Part shown: piece by piece, positions 22,865 to 31,596 of the stretch
How positions within the stretch are numbered: the first letter of the stretch is position 1
Layout of the letters: each line of letters opens with the position of its first letter
Assembly: GCA_910579735.1 (NCBI GenBank)
Contig: CAJTUZ010000007.1
Location: 1 to 40,598 of the forward strand
Direction of reading: 5' to 3'
From: an uncultured Lachnospiraceae bacterium
GTDB lineage: Bacteria; Bacillota; Clostridia; Lachnospirales; Lachnospiraceae
DNA length: 40,598 nt
Position numbers and translations under genes: made by a program
Notes under the pieces: generated by a model
The model's input: the letters and a program-made list of their open reading frames with translations, nothing else
Databases searched by the model: none
What the model was told of the DNA's origin: nothing

Positions 22865-24691
22865 ATGCCATCAACATTTTTTGGATTGACAATTGCATCA
22901 TCGGGACTGCGTGCGGCGAATGCTGCGCTCAATACGACCGGTAATAATATCAGTAATGTAAATACGGCGGGATACAGCCGTCAGATCGTAGACACGGAAG
23001 CGGCCAATGCACTGCGCGTATTCGCGGCATACGGATGTGCCGGCGCCGGTGTGGAGACAATTGCGATCGAACGTATGAGAGATGTGTTTTATGATAATAA
23101 ATTCCGTGAAAACGAGACGAGACTGGGTGAGTTTGACGTAAAAGCATATTATATGCGTATGATCGAGAACTATCTGACGGATGATAAGATCACGGGATTT
23201 AAGACCATTTTCAACGGGATTACCGGTGCGATCGAAGAAGTCATCAAAAACGGCAGTTCTACCTCTGTAAAGTCACAGTTTATTTCCTCCGTGAAGACGT
23301 TGACGGATTACTTTAATAATATGTACGGCAATTTCCAGAATCAGCAGGCGGATGTCAATGATGAAATTAAGATGCGTGTTGATAAGATCAATTCTCTTGC
23401 ACAGGAACTGGCAACCGTCAATAAGCAGATCAGCGTAATTGAACTGACAGGCGTGGTAGCAAACGAACTGCGTGATAAAAGAGACGTTATGTTAGATGAA
23501 CTTTCCGCTATCGTGGACGTCAAGACACAGGAAGTGCCGATCACGGATCAGGCCGGAAATGAAACCGGTTCTTACCGTTGTATTATCAAGATCGCAGGCG
23601 GTCAGGTTCTTGTAGACCATGACGATTACAGACAGCTGGAATGTATCGCGAGAGGAAAAGAAGAGAAAGTAAATCAGTCCGATGTGGATGGACTTTATGA
23701 TATTGCATGGACCGATGGTATCGATTTCGGCCTTTATAATGAAGCTATGGGCGGAGAATTAAGAGGCCTGATCCAGATGCGTGACGGAAATAACGGTGAA
23801 TATTTCAACGGTACCGTAGAAAATATTTATTATAATAAAGAAACAACGAAGGTAACGATCAATACAACGGCCGATTATCTGGCTGATATGTCAAAATGTA
23901 CGCTTTCGGACAATGGCGGCAAGATCAATATTGCCAACCAGATCTATTATTATACGGACTGGTCATACGATGGCGACGGTAATTATACTTTTACGATCGA
24001 TAATATGAAAAGCGACGAACCGTTGATCGCAGGCAAACAGGGCAAGGAGGTTTTTGTCGGCGCGGAAGTCAAATACCAGGGTGTTCCGTATTATATGGAG
24101 CAGATGAACGAATGGCTGCGTGAATTTACCCATAAGGTGAACGATATCCTTACGCAGGGTGTTACGGCAGCAGGTGATGACGCCGGAATCCTTTTTACGG
24201 CCGGATATGCAACAGGCGTCGGACAATTTAAAGAAGCAGAATTAAACGATTCCAGGAAGAACGGTAAAGGATATTATTATATGACGGCAGGAAACGTTGC
24301 GATCGCCGAGGAACTGATCAAGGACGCATCCCTGCTCGGCAGCAGGAGCAGCGCTTCCAATGGTGTGGAAGAATGCGAGCAGATCAAGAAAATGCTCTCT
24401 ATGATGTCCGATAAAACACAGTTCAGTTTCCGTGGAAGGGATGCAGGCGGTTTCCTTGAGTGTGTGCTTGACGATGCGGCGCTCAGTGCAGAGAATGCGG
24501 AAACATTCTATTCAACTTATTTGAGTCTCGAAACGAGTATCGACAATCAGCGGATCTCCATTTCGGGCGTAGATGAAGACGAAGAGGCGGTAAGCCTGGT
24601 AAAATATCAAAACTCTTATACGCTGGCTTCCAAGATGATCTCCACGCTTACGGAAGTTTATGACAGACTGATACTGCAGACTGGCGTATAG
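22865..24691 (+). CDS. flgK: Flagellar hook-associated protein 1 (FlgK), second copy
   Basis: A 608-residue paralogue of the preceding protein. N-terminal FFGLTIASSGLRAANAALNT and NISNVNTAGYSRQIV are canonical, and C-terminal VSLVKYQNSYTLASKMISTL and TEVYDRLILQTGV form the second half of D0. The middle (about residues 200-520) differs from the first copy. A GGAGGTGAAAAC ribosome binding site gives strong translation. Both copies have intact ends needed for assembly, so both may be built into the hook-filament junction, perhaps as different layers or under different conditions. Confidence 0.92.
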   Translation: MPSTFFGLTIASSGLRAANAALNTTGNNISNVNTAGYSRQIVDTEAANALRVFAAYGCAGAGVETIAIERMRDVFYDNKFRENETRLGEFDVKAYYMRMIENYLTDDKITGFKTIFNGITGAIEEVIKNGSSTSVKSQFISSVKTLTDYFNNMYGNFQNQQADVNDEIKMRVDKINSLAQELATVNKQISVIELTGVVANELRDKRDVMLDELSAIVDVKTQEVPITDQAGNETGSYRCIIKIAGGQVLVDHDDYRQLECIARGKEEKVNQSDVDGLYDIAWTDGIDFGLYNEAMGGELRGLIQMRDGNNGEYFNGTVENIYYNKETTKVTINTTADYLADMSKCTLSDNGGKINIANQIYYYTDWSYDGDGNYTFTIDNMKSDEPLIAGKQGKEVFVGAEVKYQGVPYYMEQMNEWLREFTHKVNDILTQGVTAAGDDAGILFTAGYATGVGQFKEAELNDSRKNGKGYYYMTAGNVAIAEELIKDASLLGSRSSASNGVEECEQIKKMLSMMSDKTQFSFRGRDAGGFLECVLDDAALSAENAETFYSTYLSLETSIDNQRISISGVDEDEEAVSLVKYQNSYTLASKMISTLTEVYDRLILQTGV

Positions 24692-24739
24692 TATAAAGAG
24701 ATATTACAGGGTATGAAATAGGAAAGGTGCGGCACGACT

Positions 24740-26590
24740 ATGAGAATGACGAATAAGATTATGCGGAATAATTCGCTGTATAATATCAACCAGAATAAGA
24801 TTCTGGAGGATAAGCTGAGCAACCAGATGACGAATCAGAGTAAGATCACGAGACCTTCCGACGATCCGGTCGTAGCGATCAGAGCATTACGTCTGCGTAC
24901 GAATGTCACAACCGTGACGCAGTATTACGATAAAAATGCGCCGGACGCGGACAGCTGGCTGACGATCACAGGCGATGCACTGAATACGGTAGGCAGTGTT
25001 TTGAAAAAACTTTATGAGCAGGTAGAAGATGCATCGAAGAAATCTTTAAAATCAGAGGACTTGGAGATTATTCTTACACAGATAGAAGCTTTGACCAAAG
25101 AGTTTTATGCAAGCGGTAATGTGGATTATGCAGGAAGATATGTTTTCTCCGGTTTCAGGACCGATACGCCGATCACGTTTACGACAGAGAATATCAATGA
25201 ATTTACGAAAGATCCGGACAATCTGAAAACATATGTGATCGAAGAAAGCAGAACATATCAGGATATCACGACTGTCAGCTATACGGACTGGACGGATGTA
25301 AAGACTGACGCTACAGGCAATCCGCTCGGAGATGAGAATGATATTACCAATACGACATTATATCGTTTCAGATTATCCTATGACGATCTGAATCTGACAA
25401 AGGATGCAGCCGGCAATGTTGTACAGCCGCCGACGAATGATTTCGAATTGTCCATTAACGGGACGCCGACTACGGTTACTGCATATTCGGATGCGGAAGC
25501 GGCGTATCAGGCGGTAAAAGACAATCCGGGGCAGATCGCATATATTGCATCTACCGGAGAGATTGTGTTCAGCGAAGAAGCATATCAGAACCCGAAAGAC
25601 GTTCTGGGCATCAATATAGACAGTATAGAGGATATTCAAATTGACGTAAAATATGCCAAAAGTAACTGGCAGGCCGGAGATCTTAATCCCGTGCATTATT
25701 TCCACTGTGTTGCAACCGATCAGGCGAATCAGACACAGGCGATGGATCTGAAATCCAAACAGGATGATCTGATGCAGGCGCAGATAGACTATTCTGCAGT
25801 CAGAAAAGAATATGATCCGAAACTGGAAGCGGCGCAGAAAGCGCTTGAGGATGCCAAGAGAGATTTAAGACTGGCCAATGCCAACGGGGATCCTGCACAG
25901 ATTGCCGCAGCACAGCAGGCGGTAGATGATGCGAGAGCAGACGTTGCGGATGCACAGCAGCATATCGATGATGCGCAGACTGTTCTGGATGCGGCGCAGG
26001 CGGAAGTCGATAAGATCATGAATGTTGTCGTGGAATATAATGCTGACAATAAAGACCAGGATATCTATTACAACGTAGGTTATAACCAGACGATCCAGGT
26101 TAATACACATGCCGACGAAGTCTTTACACATGGCGCGCAGAGAGATCTGGATGATTTCAAGATCTATTTGAAACAGCTTAAAGACGTGGAAGCCAAAATT
26201 ACGGATATTGAAGCCAAGATGCAGGAATATCCGGAAGACAGCCAGATGTTCCAGGATCTGCAGAAGCAGCTGGCTGCTATGAACAAAGCGCAGACATATA
26301 TCAGGGATAACGTGCAGACCAAATTTGAGAACCAGATTACAAGCTATCAGAAATATATCGACGTAACGAACGTGGCCGTTACCAACAACGGTACGAGAGG
26401 CAGCCGTCTTTCTCTGATCACTGACAGACTGATGAACCAGAAAGCGACCTTCAAAGATCTGCAGAGCAACAATGAGGATGTAGACGTAACGGAAGTAGCT
26501 GTACAGCTTAAGAGTTCCGAACTTACTTATGAAGCCGCGCTTATGGCAACGAGTAAGATCATGCAGACAAACCTGATGAACTACATTTAA
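24740..26590 (+). CDS. flgL: Flagellar hook-associated protein 3 (FlgL) with large coiled-coil insertion
   Basis: A 616-residue FlgL, about twice the usual ~300 residues. The N-terminal D0/D1 is canonical (MTNKIMRNNSLYNINQNK, SKITRPSDDPVVAIRALRLR, DVAGRYVFSGFRTDTP-like VDYAGRYVFSGFRTDTPITF). The C-terminal D1/D0 is also canonical (NNGTRGSRLSLITDRLMNQK, ELTYEAALMATSKIMQTNLM). The surplus lies in the exposed middle: a beta-rich part (about 165-330), then an Ala/Asp/Gln-rich heptad region (about 336-428; KALEDAKRDLRLANAN, AQQAVDDARADVADAQQHID) expected to form a long coiled coil. It would project outward at the hook-filament junction. AAAGGTG precedes the ATG. Confidence 0.92.
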   Translation: MRMTNKIMRNNSLYNINQNKILEDKLSNQMTNQSKITRPSDDPVVAIRALRLRTNVTTVTQYYDKNAPDADSWLTITGDALNTVGSVLKKLYEQVEDASKKSLKSEDLEIILTQIEALTKEFYASGNVDYAGRYVFSGFRTDTPITFTTENINEFTKDPDNLKTYVIEESRTYQDITTVSYTDWTDVKTDATGNPLGDENDITNTTLYRFRLSYDDLNLTKDAAGNVVQPPTNDFELSINGTPTTVTAYSDAEAAYQAVKDNPGQIAYIASTGEIVFSEEAYQNPKDVLGINIDSIEDIQIDVKYAKSNWQAGDLNPVHYFHCVATDQANQTQAMDLKSKQDDLMQAQIDYSAVRKEYDPKLEAAQKALEDAKRDLRLANANGDPAQIAAAQQAVDDARADVADAQQHIDDAQTVLDAAQAEVDKIMNVVVEYNADNKDQDIYYNVGYNQTIQVNTHADEVFTHGAQRDLDDFKIYLKQLKDVEAKITDIEAKMQEYPEDSQMFQDLQKQLAAMNKAQTYIRDNVQTKFENQITSYQKYIDVTNVAVTNNGTRGSRLSLITDRLMNQKATFKDLQSNNEDVDVTEVAVQLKSSELTYEAALMATSKIMQTNLMNYI

Positions 26591-26623
26591 AGGGAGTATT
26601 TTTACTCCGGAGAGGGAAAACTT

Positions 26624-27085
26624 ATGAATGTAACGACAAAAATATTCGGCGATATTGAAATCGATGACGATAAGATCATCACCTTTCCCAAGGGGATCGT
26701 AGGCTTTCCGGAACTGACGGATTTTGCATTGTTACATGATTCCGAGAAAGGCTCGGATTCTATTCACTGGCTGCAGTCACTGCAGGAACCGGCGTTTGCA
26801 ATGCCTGTTATGGATCCGCTTATCGTTTGTCCCGATTATAATCCTGAGGTGGATGATGAACTGTTAAAGCATCTCGGAGAACTTGACGAGGAAGAAATCC
26901 TGGTTCTTGTGACCGTAACCGTTCCGAAGGATCTGACGAAGATGTCCGTTAACTTAAAAGGCCCTGTTATCGTGAATGCAGGAAAGAAAACAGCCGCACA
27001 GGTCATTATCGAGGGAGACGAATACCAGGTGAAATTCCCGATTTATGATATCCTGAATGAAAACAAGAAGAAAGCAGGTGAGTAA
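26624..27085 (+). CDS. fliW: Flagellar assembly factor FliW
   Basis: A 153-residue protein matching FliW: IFGDIEIDDDKIITFPKGIV, GFPELTDFALL, and the later MSVNLKGPVIVNAGKKTAAQ. FliW binds flagellin and, when free, binds CsrA and relieves its block of flagellin translation. csrA begins one base after the fliW stop, the usual arrangement in Bacillota. The flagellin gene, the target of this switch, lies at the right end of the window. AGAGGGAAAAC serves as ribosome binding site. Confidence 0.95.
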   Translation: MNVTTKIFGDIEIDDDKIITFPKGIVGFPELTDFALLHDSEKGSDSIHWLQSLQEPAFAMPVMDPLIVCPDYNPEVDDELLKHLGELDEEEILVLVTVTVPKDLTKMSVNLKGPVIVNAGKKTAAQVIIEGDEYQVKFPIYDILNENKKKAGE

Positions 27086-27304
27086 ATGTTAGCTTTATCC
27101 AGAAAAAAAGGGGAGGCGCTTGTGATCAATAATAATGTTGAGATCACGGTGCTGGAAATTAAAGGAGAACAGGTGAAGCTCGGCATCAACGCACCGAAAG
27201 AGGTTCCTGTATATCGGAAAGAAGTTTATATACAGATTCAGGATGCAAATAAAGAAGCAGTGAATGTAGATGGACTGGAAGCGCTGCAGAATCTGCTGAA
27301 ATAG
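27086..27304 (+). CDS. csrA: Carbon storage regulator CsrA
   Basis: A 72-residue RNA-binding protein with the full CsrA fold motif (MLALSRKKGEALVINNNVEI, VLEIKGEQVKLGINAPKEVP, VYRKEVYIQI). It represses flagellin translation by binding GGA motifs in the leader, and FliW counteracts it. A fitting GGA hairpin is seen at 40406-40421. The start directly follows the fliW stop and its ribosome binding site AGGTGA lies in the end of fliW, so the two are coupled. It is the last gene of the flgM operon; the next gene is convergent. Confidence 0.96.
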   Translation: MLALSRKKGEALVINNNVEITVLEIKGEQVKLGINAPKEVPVYRKEVYIQIQDANKEAVNVDGLEALQNLLK

Positions 27305-27339
27305 CAGAAAATGCCGCAATTTCCGGATCATTCCTGTAT

Positions 27340-27374
27340 GAATAGAAAGGGGGAGCGTATTACATGCGCTCCCC
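27340..27374 (-). terminator. Terminator of the minus-strand CgeB-like gene
   Basis: On the minus strand GGGGAGCG (27374-27367), a 9-base loop that holds the stop codon, and CGCTCCCC (27357-27350) form an 8-bp G/C stem followed by CTTTCTATTC. The last codons of the gene are part of the stem. On the plus strand the stem lacks a following T-run, so it ends csrA transcription less well. Confidence 0.65.
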
Positions 27375-28562
27375 TAAAATATGTATCATTTCGGCAAGTC
27401 GTACTTCATACGTATGATATTTTGCCACTTTTTCGAAGCCGTTTATGGCAATTTCCATTCTTTTTGTATCATGATGCAGATAATAGTCGATCTTTCCGAT
27501 CAAGTCTTCCGTATTTTCATAAACTTCCAGATCTTTGCCGATCTCGAAATATTCCGGAATTTCCGCCTGATAGTTGCTGATCAGGAAACCGCCGCAGCCC
27601 AGTACGTCCCAGATACGAAGAGAAAGGCCCGTCTCGATCGGGCGCATTGTAATATTCAGATTGATCTTACCGGCATGAAATATTTTCGGCATTTCCGTCA
27701 GCGTATTGGCACCGCCCATATTCCGTATTCCGGGAAGCCCGGCTGTATCGCTGTGCGTATAAAGCGCCACATCAAAATGCTCCGACAGCGCTGCAAGGAT
27801 GCTTTCCCTCTCCACGTTGGCCAGTTTCATGCCGATATACTGGTGTGCCGCCAGATAACGGTCGGTATCGGAAAAGACATCCTCGCCTTTATAGAAAGCA
27901 GGATCTGCCGAAGCAATTTCTTTTATGACACGTTCCGGCAGGCTTTCATAGATGAAATTATAACCGGAGACTTTCATCTGTGCCTGTATGAGGCCATCTA
28001 CATAGCCGCGCGTGTAAGAAGAAAGATGAGCGGCGCAGGAAGGATCTTTCAAAAGTTTGTCATAACGGCTTTTTTCAGAATAGAGCGAACCTACGAAAAC
28101 GACATCATTGTCATATGCTTGAAAATCAGCATCTGTCATGGAAAGAATGACCTGTTCCAGGCGTTTTACATTTGCCGCAAGCGGCAGATAAAAGATATGA
28201 TCCGGGTTATACGGCTCAAAAAACGCATATTGCGCCCGGTCAAAAAGAAAGATCCGGTTCCATTCGTTCTTTAAGGCATTTGAGAAAAGTTCCGCAACGG
28301 GACTGTCTACGCTCCAGCAGACATACGGCAGTTTGAAATGATTGCATGTATAGGAAATGGCCGGGAAGAAGTTGATACTGAAAACGAAAGCCAACGGATG
28401 CGCTAAGATCCATTCCGTGACCTTTTTCGAACACTGCGCCGGCGTGACATGCTTGTCGGTCATTTCCATTTCTTCCGTATGAACCGTGATGCCGAAACCG
28501 CGCAGGACCTGTAAAATATCCGGTTCGCATATGCTGTTATAGCGGTAGAATAAAATTTCCAT
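27360..28562 (-). CDS. CgeB-like glycosyltransferase (GT1-type, C-terminal Glyco_trans_1_2)
   Basis: A 400-residue protein in the CgeB/DUF3880 glycosyltransferase group. The N-terminal half (MEILFYRYNSICEPDILQVL) is Rossmann-like, with FNFFPAISYTCNH-type wording, VCWSVDSPVAELFS and YLPLAANVKRLEQV. The C-terminal half has AGKINLNITMRPIETGLSLR, IWDVLGCGGFLISNYQAEIP and EDLIGKIDYYLHHD, typical of the family. The start at 28562 is chosen because AAGGAG lies 6 bases before it and homology begins there. It is the only minus-strand gene in the flagellar block, divergent from two plus-strand paralogues. Placement between csrA and flaG suggests flagellin glycosylation; the sugar is unknown. Confidence 0.85.
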   Translation of the reverse strand: MEILFYRYNSICEPDILQVLRGFGITVHTEEMEMTDKHVTPAQCSKKVTEWILAHPLAFVFSINFFPAISYTCNHFKLPYVCWSVDSPVAELFSNALKNEWNRIFLFDRAQYAFFEPYNPDHIFYLPLAANVKRLEQVILSMTDADFQAYDNDVVFVGSLYSEKSRYDKLLKDPSCAAHLSSYTRGYVDGLIQAQMKVSGYNFIYESLPERVIKEIASADPAFYKGEDVFSDTDRYLAAHQYIGMKLANVERESILAALSEHFDVALYTHSDTAGLPGIRNMGGANTLTEMPKIFHAGKINLNITMRPIETGLSLRIWDVLGCGGFLISNYQAEIPEYFEIGKDLEVYENTEDLIGKIDYYLHHDTKRMEIAINGFEKVAKYHTYEVRLAEMIHILGERM

Positions 28563-28647
28563 TGGATTCTCCTTGTGTAGAGGGGGATTACTTGTTATGA
28601 TAATAATAACCGAAATAAAAGAGATTTCCAAGAGGAAAAGCAGGAAT

Positions 28648-29829
28648 ATGAAAATACTATTTGTAAAAAGCAGTCATATCCGGATTGCGGGCATGGCGCT
28701 GGCATTAGACAGGATGGGACATGAGATCATCGAATATCCCGAATCGGGAGAAGAGATTCGGGCGGATGAAGAAGCGGAAAAAAGATTTGGCGGATTTCTA
28801 AGCAGCAGGGAGAATGAGGATCTGGACTTTATCATATCTTATGTTTTTTCTTCCGCCGTCGCGAGACAGGCTCATAAACGGGGCATCAAATATGCCGTTT
28901 ACGGGATGGATTCTCCGATGTATTTTACTTATGAACCCGTTTATCCGAGGCTGCCGGAGTGTTATCTTTTTTATTTTGACTATACGGAATATACAAGAGT
29001 CAAACAAATGGGATATACGAATGCCTATTATCTGCCTCTTGCAAGTGATATCATCTGGACGGAAAATCTGGTCGTGACAGATGAAGAGATTGCAAAGCAT
29101 CAGTGCGGCATTTCCTTTATCGGCGGACTCTATACCGACAACCTGTACGACAGGGTACTGCATCATTTTTCGCAGGAAATGCAGGATACATTTTCGGATA
29201 TTCTGGAAAGCTGTGCTTTTTGCTGGGATGGGACAGACCGGATGGCGCCCTTGCTGACGCCGCGGCTTATAGAGGATATGAAGCGAAGCTGCCCCGTTAT
29301 CTTTGAGAATACGTATGGACTGTCGGAAGACTATTATGTAAAACAGCAGTTTTTTAATCGAAAACTGACGAATATAGAGCGGACTCTTTTATTGGAGCTG
29401 CTGGCGGAACAGTTTGCGCTGCGCCTGTATACAGGAGAAAAGGAGAAGGCGCCAAAGAACGTCGCAAGATATCCGGAGGCGGATTATTTATCGGATGCCT
29501 TCAAAATTTTTTTTTCCGGTAAGATCAATCTGAATATTACTCTGCGCAGTATCGAAAGCGGGATACCGCTGCGGGTTTTTGATATTATGAGTGTAGGGGG
29601 ATTCGTGCTTTCCAATTATCAGAAGGAAATGACGCAGCTGTTCGAGGAAGATAAGGAGATCGTGTTGTTTCGGACGCCGGAAGAACTGCTTGATAAAGCG
29701 GCATATTATCTGGCCCATGACAACGAAAGACTCCGGATCGGCTTAAACGGGTACCGGAAAGTAAAAGAACATTACTCGTATGGGTGTCAGATGCAGAAAC
29801 TGATCGGTATTATAACGGAAGGGACATGA
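28648..29829 (+). CDS. CgeB-like glycosyltransferase
   Basis: A 393-residue cytosolic glycosyltransferase related to the proteins of the two neighbouring genes. Motifs: MKILFVKSSHIRIAGMALAL, KYAVYGMDSPMYFTYEPVYP, ISFIGGLYTDNLYDRV, AFCWDGTDR, KINLNITLRSIESGIPLRVF and MSVGGFVLSNYQKEM. The ATG at 28648 was chosen rather than earlier in-frame codons because its neighbours begin with the same MKILF/MRILF wording. It is only 7 bases from the next, closely similar gene, so the pair arose by tandem duplication. Likely to add a sugar to flagellin, judged by neighbourhood. Confidence 0.86.
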   Translation: MKILFVKSSHIRIAGMALALDRMGHEIIEYPESGEEIRADEEAEKRFGGFLSSRENEDLDFIISYVFSSAVARQAHKRGIKYAVYGMDSPMYFTYEPVYPRLPECYLFYFDYTEYTRVKQMGYTNAYYLPLASDIIWTENLVVTDEEIAKHQCGISFIGGLYTDNLYDRVLHHFSQEMQDTFSDILESCAFCWDGTDRMAPLLTPRLIEDMKRSCPVIFENTYGLSEDYYVKQQFFNRKLTNIERTLLLELLAEQFALRLYTGEKEKAPKNVARYPEADYLSDAFKIFFSGKINLNITLRSIESGIPLRVFDIMSVGGFVLSNYQKEMTQLFEEDKEIVLFRTPEELLDKAAYYLAHDNERLRIGLNGYRKVKEHYSYGCQMQKLIGIITEGT

Positions 29830-29835
29830 TCGTAA

Positions 29836-31005
29836 GTGAGAATTTTATTTGCTGGAAGTAAAAGACAACAGATTCCGAATATTATGTTTGCACTGGACAG
29901 AATGGGGCATGAGGTGGTTTTTTATCCGAAACCTATGGAAGAGGTGTCAAAGGAGGAAGCGGAAGTGCAGCTTAGGCAGTTTATCAAAAACCTCCGTATC
30001 CGTTTCGTGATCTCCAATATGTTTTCACCTATTATGGCGCAGCTTACGCATGAACTTGATATAAAATATGCCGTATATGGTATGGATTCTCCGTATTATG
30101 CAACCTATCTTCCGATTTTCCCCCGGTATGACAACTGCTATCTTTTTTATTTTGACCGCAGAGAATATCAGATGTTAAAGGATCGCGGCTGCCGCAATGT
30201 ATATTGGCTGCCGCTTGCCGCGGATGTTGCTTCGGCGCAGAATATCGCCATTACGGATGAAGAACTGGAGGCTTACACATGCGATATTTCCTTCGTGGGC
30301 GGATTATACGGCAATAATCAGTACGATGAATTGATCGGGAGGTTTCCCGAAGAAATACAGCAGATCTTTTCCAGGATCATTGAACAGAGCGCTTTTTGCT
30401 GGGATGGTACAGACAGGGTTACGCCCTTTCTGAACCCCAGGCTGCTGCGGTTCATTAAGGAAATATGTCCGGAACTATACGAGGCCGGTTTTGATATGCC
30501 TGATGATTATTTTATTAAAACATTTTTCCTGGACCGGAAAATCACGAATGTGGAAAGGACGCTGCTTGTCAGGATGTTAGCGGAACGTTATGATTTTCGT
30601 TTGTATACGTGGAACCGTGAGAAAGTACCGGAAGGCGTAAACCGCTTCCCGCAGCTTAGCTCGCTGACAGAGACGTCCAAGGTTTATTATGCCGGCAGGA
30701 TCAATTTGAATATTACCCTGCGCAGCATTGAGAACGGTGTTCCGCTGCGGGTATTTGAGATCATGAGCGTAGGCGGCTTTGTTCTGTCAAACTGGCAGGA
30801 AGGGATCCCCGAACTTTTTGAAGAAGGGAAAGAGATCGTGACCTTCAAGACGCCGGAAGAGATGATCGAAAAAGCGGATTACTATTTGTCTCATGATGAA
30901 GAAAGGATGCGCATCGGAATTAACGCTTATCAGAAAGTGAAAAAATGTTATACTTTTGAGCAGCAGATCGGGAAAATTATTTCTATTTTATTTCCTGCGC
31001 TCTAA
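29836..31005 (+). CDS. CgeB-like glycosyltransferase
   Basis: A 389-residue close paralogue of the previous protein, sharing YAVYGMDSPYYATYLPIFPR, ISFVGGLYGNNQYDEL, SAFCWDGTDRVTPFLNPRLL, GRINLNITLRSIENGVPLRV and MSVGGFVLSNWQEGIPELFE. The start is GTG (29836) seven bases after the previous stop; the ribosome binding site GAAGGG is distant, so translation is probably coupled. Its TAA stop at 31003-31005 is part of the TAAA element of the flaG sigma-D promoter. Two similar enzymes in series may add two successive sugars or act on different sites. Confidence 0.86.
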   Translation: MRILFAGSKRQQIPNIMFALDRMGHEVVFYPKPMEEVSKEEAEVQLRQFIKNLRIRFVISNMFSPIMAQLTHELDIKYAVYGMDSPYYATYLPIFPRYDNCYLFYFDRREYQMLKDRGCRNVYWLPLAADVASAQNIAITDEELEAYTCDISFVGGLYGNNQYDELIGRFPEEIQQIFSRIIEQSAFCWDGTDRVTPFLNPRLLRFIKEICPELYEAGFDMPDDYFIKTFFLDRKITNVERTLLVRMLAERYDFRLYTWNREKVPEGVNRFPQLSSLTETSKVYYAGRINLNITLRSIENGVPLRVFEIMSVGGFVLSNWQEGIPELFEEGKEIVTFKTPEEMIEKADYYLSHDEERMRIGINAYQKVKKCYTFEQQIGKIISILFPAL

Positions 31006-31029
31006 ATTATTTAAGTTTTCTTCCGATAT
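31003..31029 (+). promoter_or_regulatory. Sigma-D promoter of the flaG-fliD-fliS operon
   Basis: TAAA (31003-31006), 16 bp, CCGATAT (31023-31029). The -35 element overlaps the stop codon of the glycosyltransferase gene. Spacing and sequence match the sigma-D promoters at 20187 and 40257. Confidence 0.85.
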
Positions 31030-31047
31030 ACATAGCAAAGGATTACG

Positions 31048-31084
31048 TTTTCCTTCTTTATTGCTGCGTGAAATAAAGGGAAAA
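31048..31084 (+). other. Hairpin in the flaG leader
   Basis: TTTTCC-TT-CTTTATT (31048-31062) can pair with AATAAAGGGAAAA (31072-31084), leaving a 2-base bulge and a 9-base loop. It lies in the ~100-base leader between the sigma-D promoter and the flaG start. No function is known. Confidence 0.4.
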
Positions 31085-31137
31085 TGTATTCGGGACGATT
31101 CTATATAAAACTTAAATATCACACGGAGGTGATTACA

Positions 31138-31578
31138 ATGGCATTAGAACCATTAAACAGCGTAATGACATTTCAGGCGCAGCCTGCGGCAAAGGTTCAG
31201 CCTGCAGAGTCAGTGAACACGGAAGTTCCTGCTGATGGACAGACAGTAAATGTAGATACTACGACTGCATCCGTAGCACAGGTACAGGCCGAAGATGAGC
31301 AAAATGGCAGTGAAGGAAACGACGCGAAACAGCAGGCGAAAAATCCTCAGTACGCATCGGAACAGTTAAAGAGAGCAGTCGCAGAGATGAACCGTAAAAT
31401 CGGGCATAGTAACGAAGAAGCAGTCTTTGGGGTCCATGAGAAAACGAACAGGATCACGATCAAGATTGTGGATAAGGACACAAAAGAGATTATTAAGGAA
31501 TATCCGCCGGAGAAAACATTAGACATGATCGCAAAGGTCTGGGAAATGGCAGGTATTCTGGTAGACGAAAAGCTATAA
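31138..31578 (+). CDS. flaG: FlaG-family flagellar protein
   Basis: A 146-residue protein. The N-terminal ~75 residues are Gln/Ala/Val-rich and probably loose. The C-terminal half has the FlaG pattern: LKRAVAEMNRKIGHSNEEAV, FGVHEKTNRITIKIVDKDTK and EIIKEYPPEKTLDMIAKVWE. FlaG proteins influence filament length. The start at 31138 is supported by a nearly perfect ribosome binding site (GGAGGTGATT). It is the first gene of the sigma-D operon flaG-fliD-fliS-fliT-like. Confidence 0.9.
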   Translation: MALEPLNSVMTFQAQPAAKVQPAESVNTEVPADGQTVNVDTTTASVAQVQAEDEQNGSEGNDAKQQAKNPQYASEQLKRAVAEMNRKIGHSNEEAVFGVHEKTNRITIKIVDKDTKEIIKEYPPEKTLDMIAKVWEMAGILVDEKL

Positions 31579-31596
31579 GGCAGGAGGGAATATAAA

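Noticed and set aside
27381..28274. 297-codon open frame on the plus strand
   Set aside because: It is fully antisense to the CgeB-like gene on the minus strand, has no ribosome binding site or recognisable motif, and its sequence is the usual mirror of a real gene.
28563..28647. Search for a sigma-D promoter in the divergent gap between CgeB-like genes
   Set aside because: A CCGAAAT occurs but no properly spaced TAAA on either strand, so no promoter was called.
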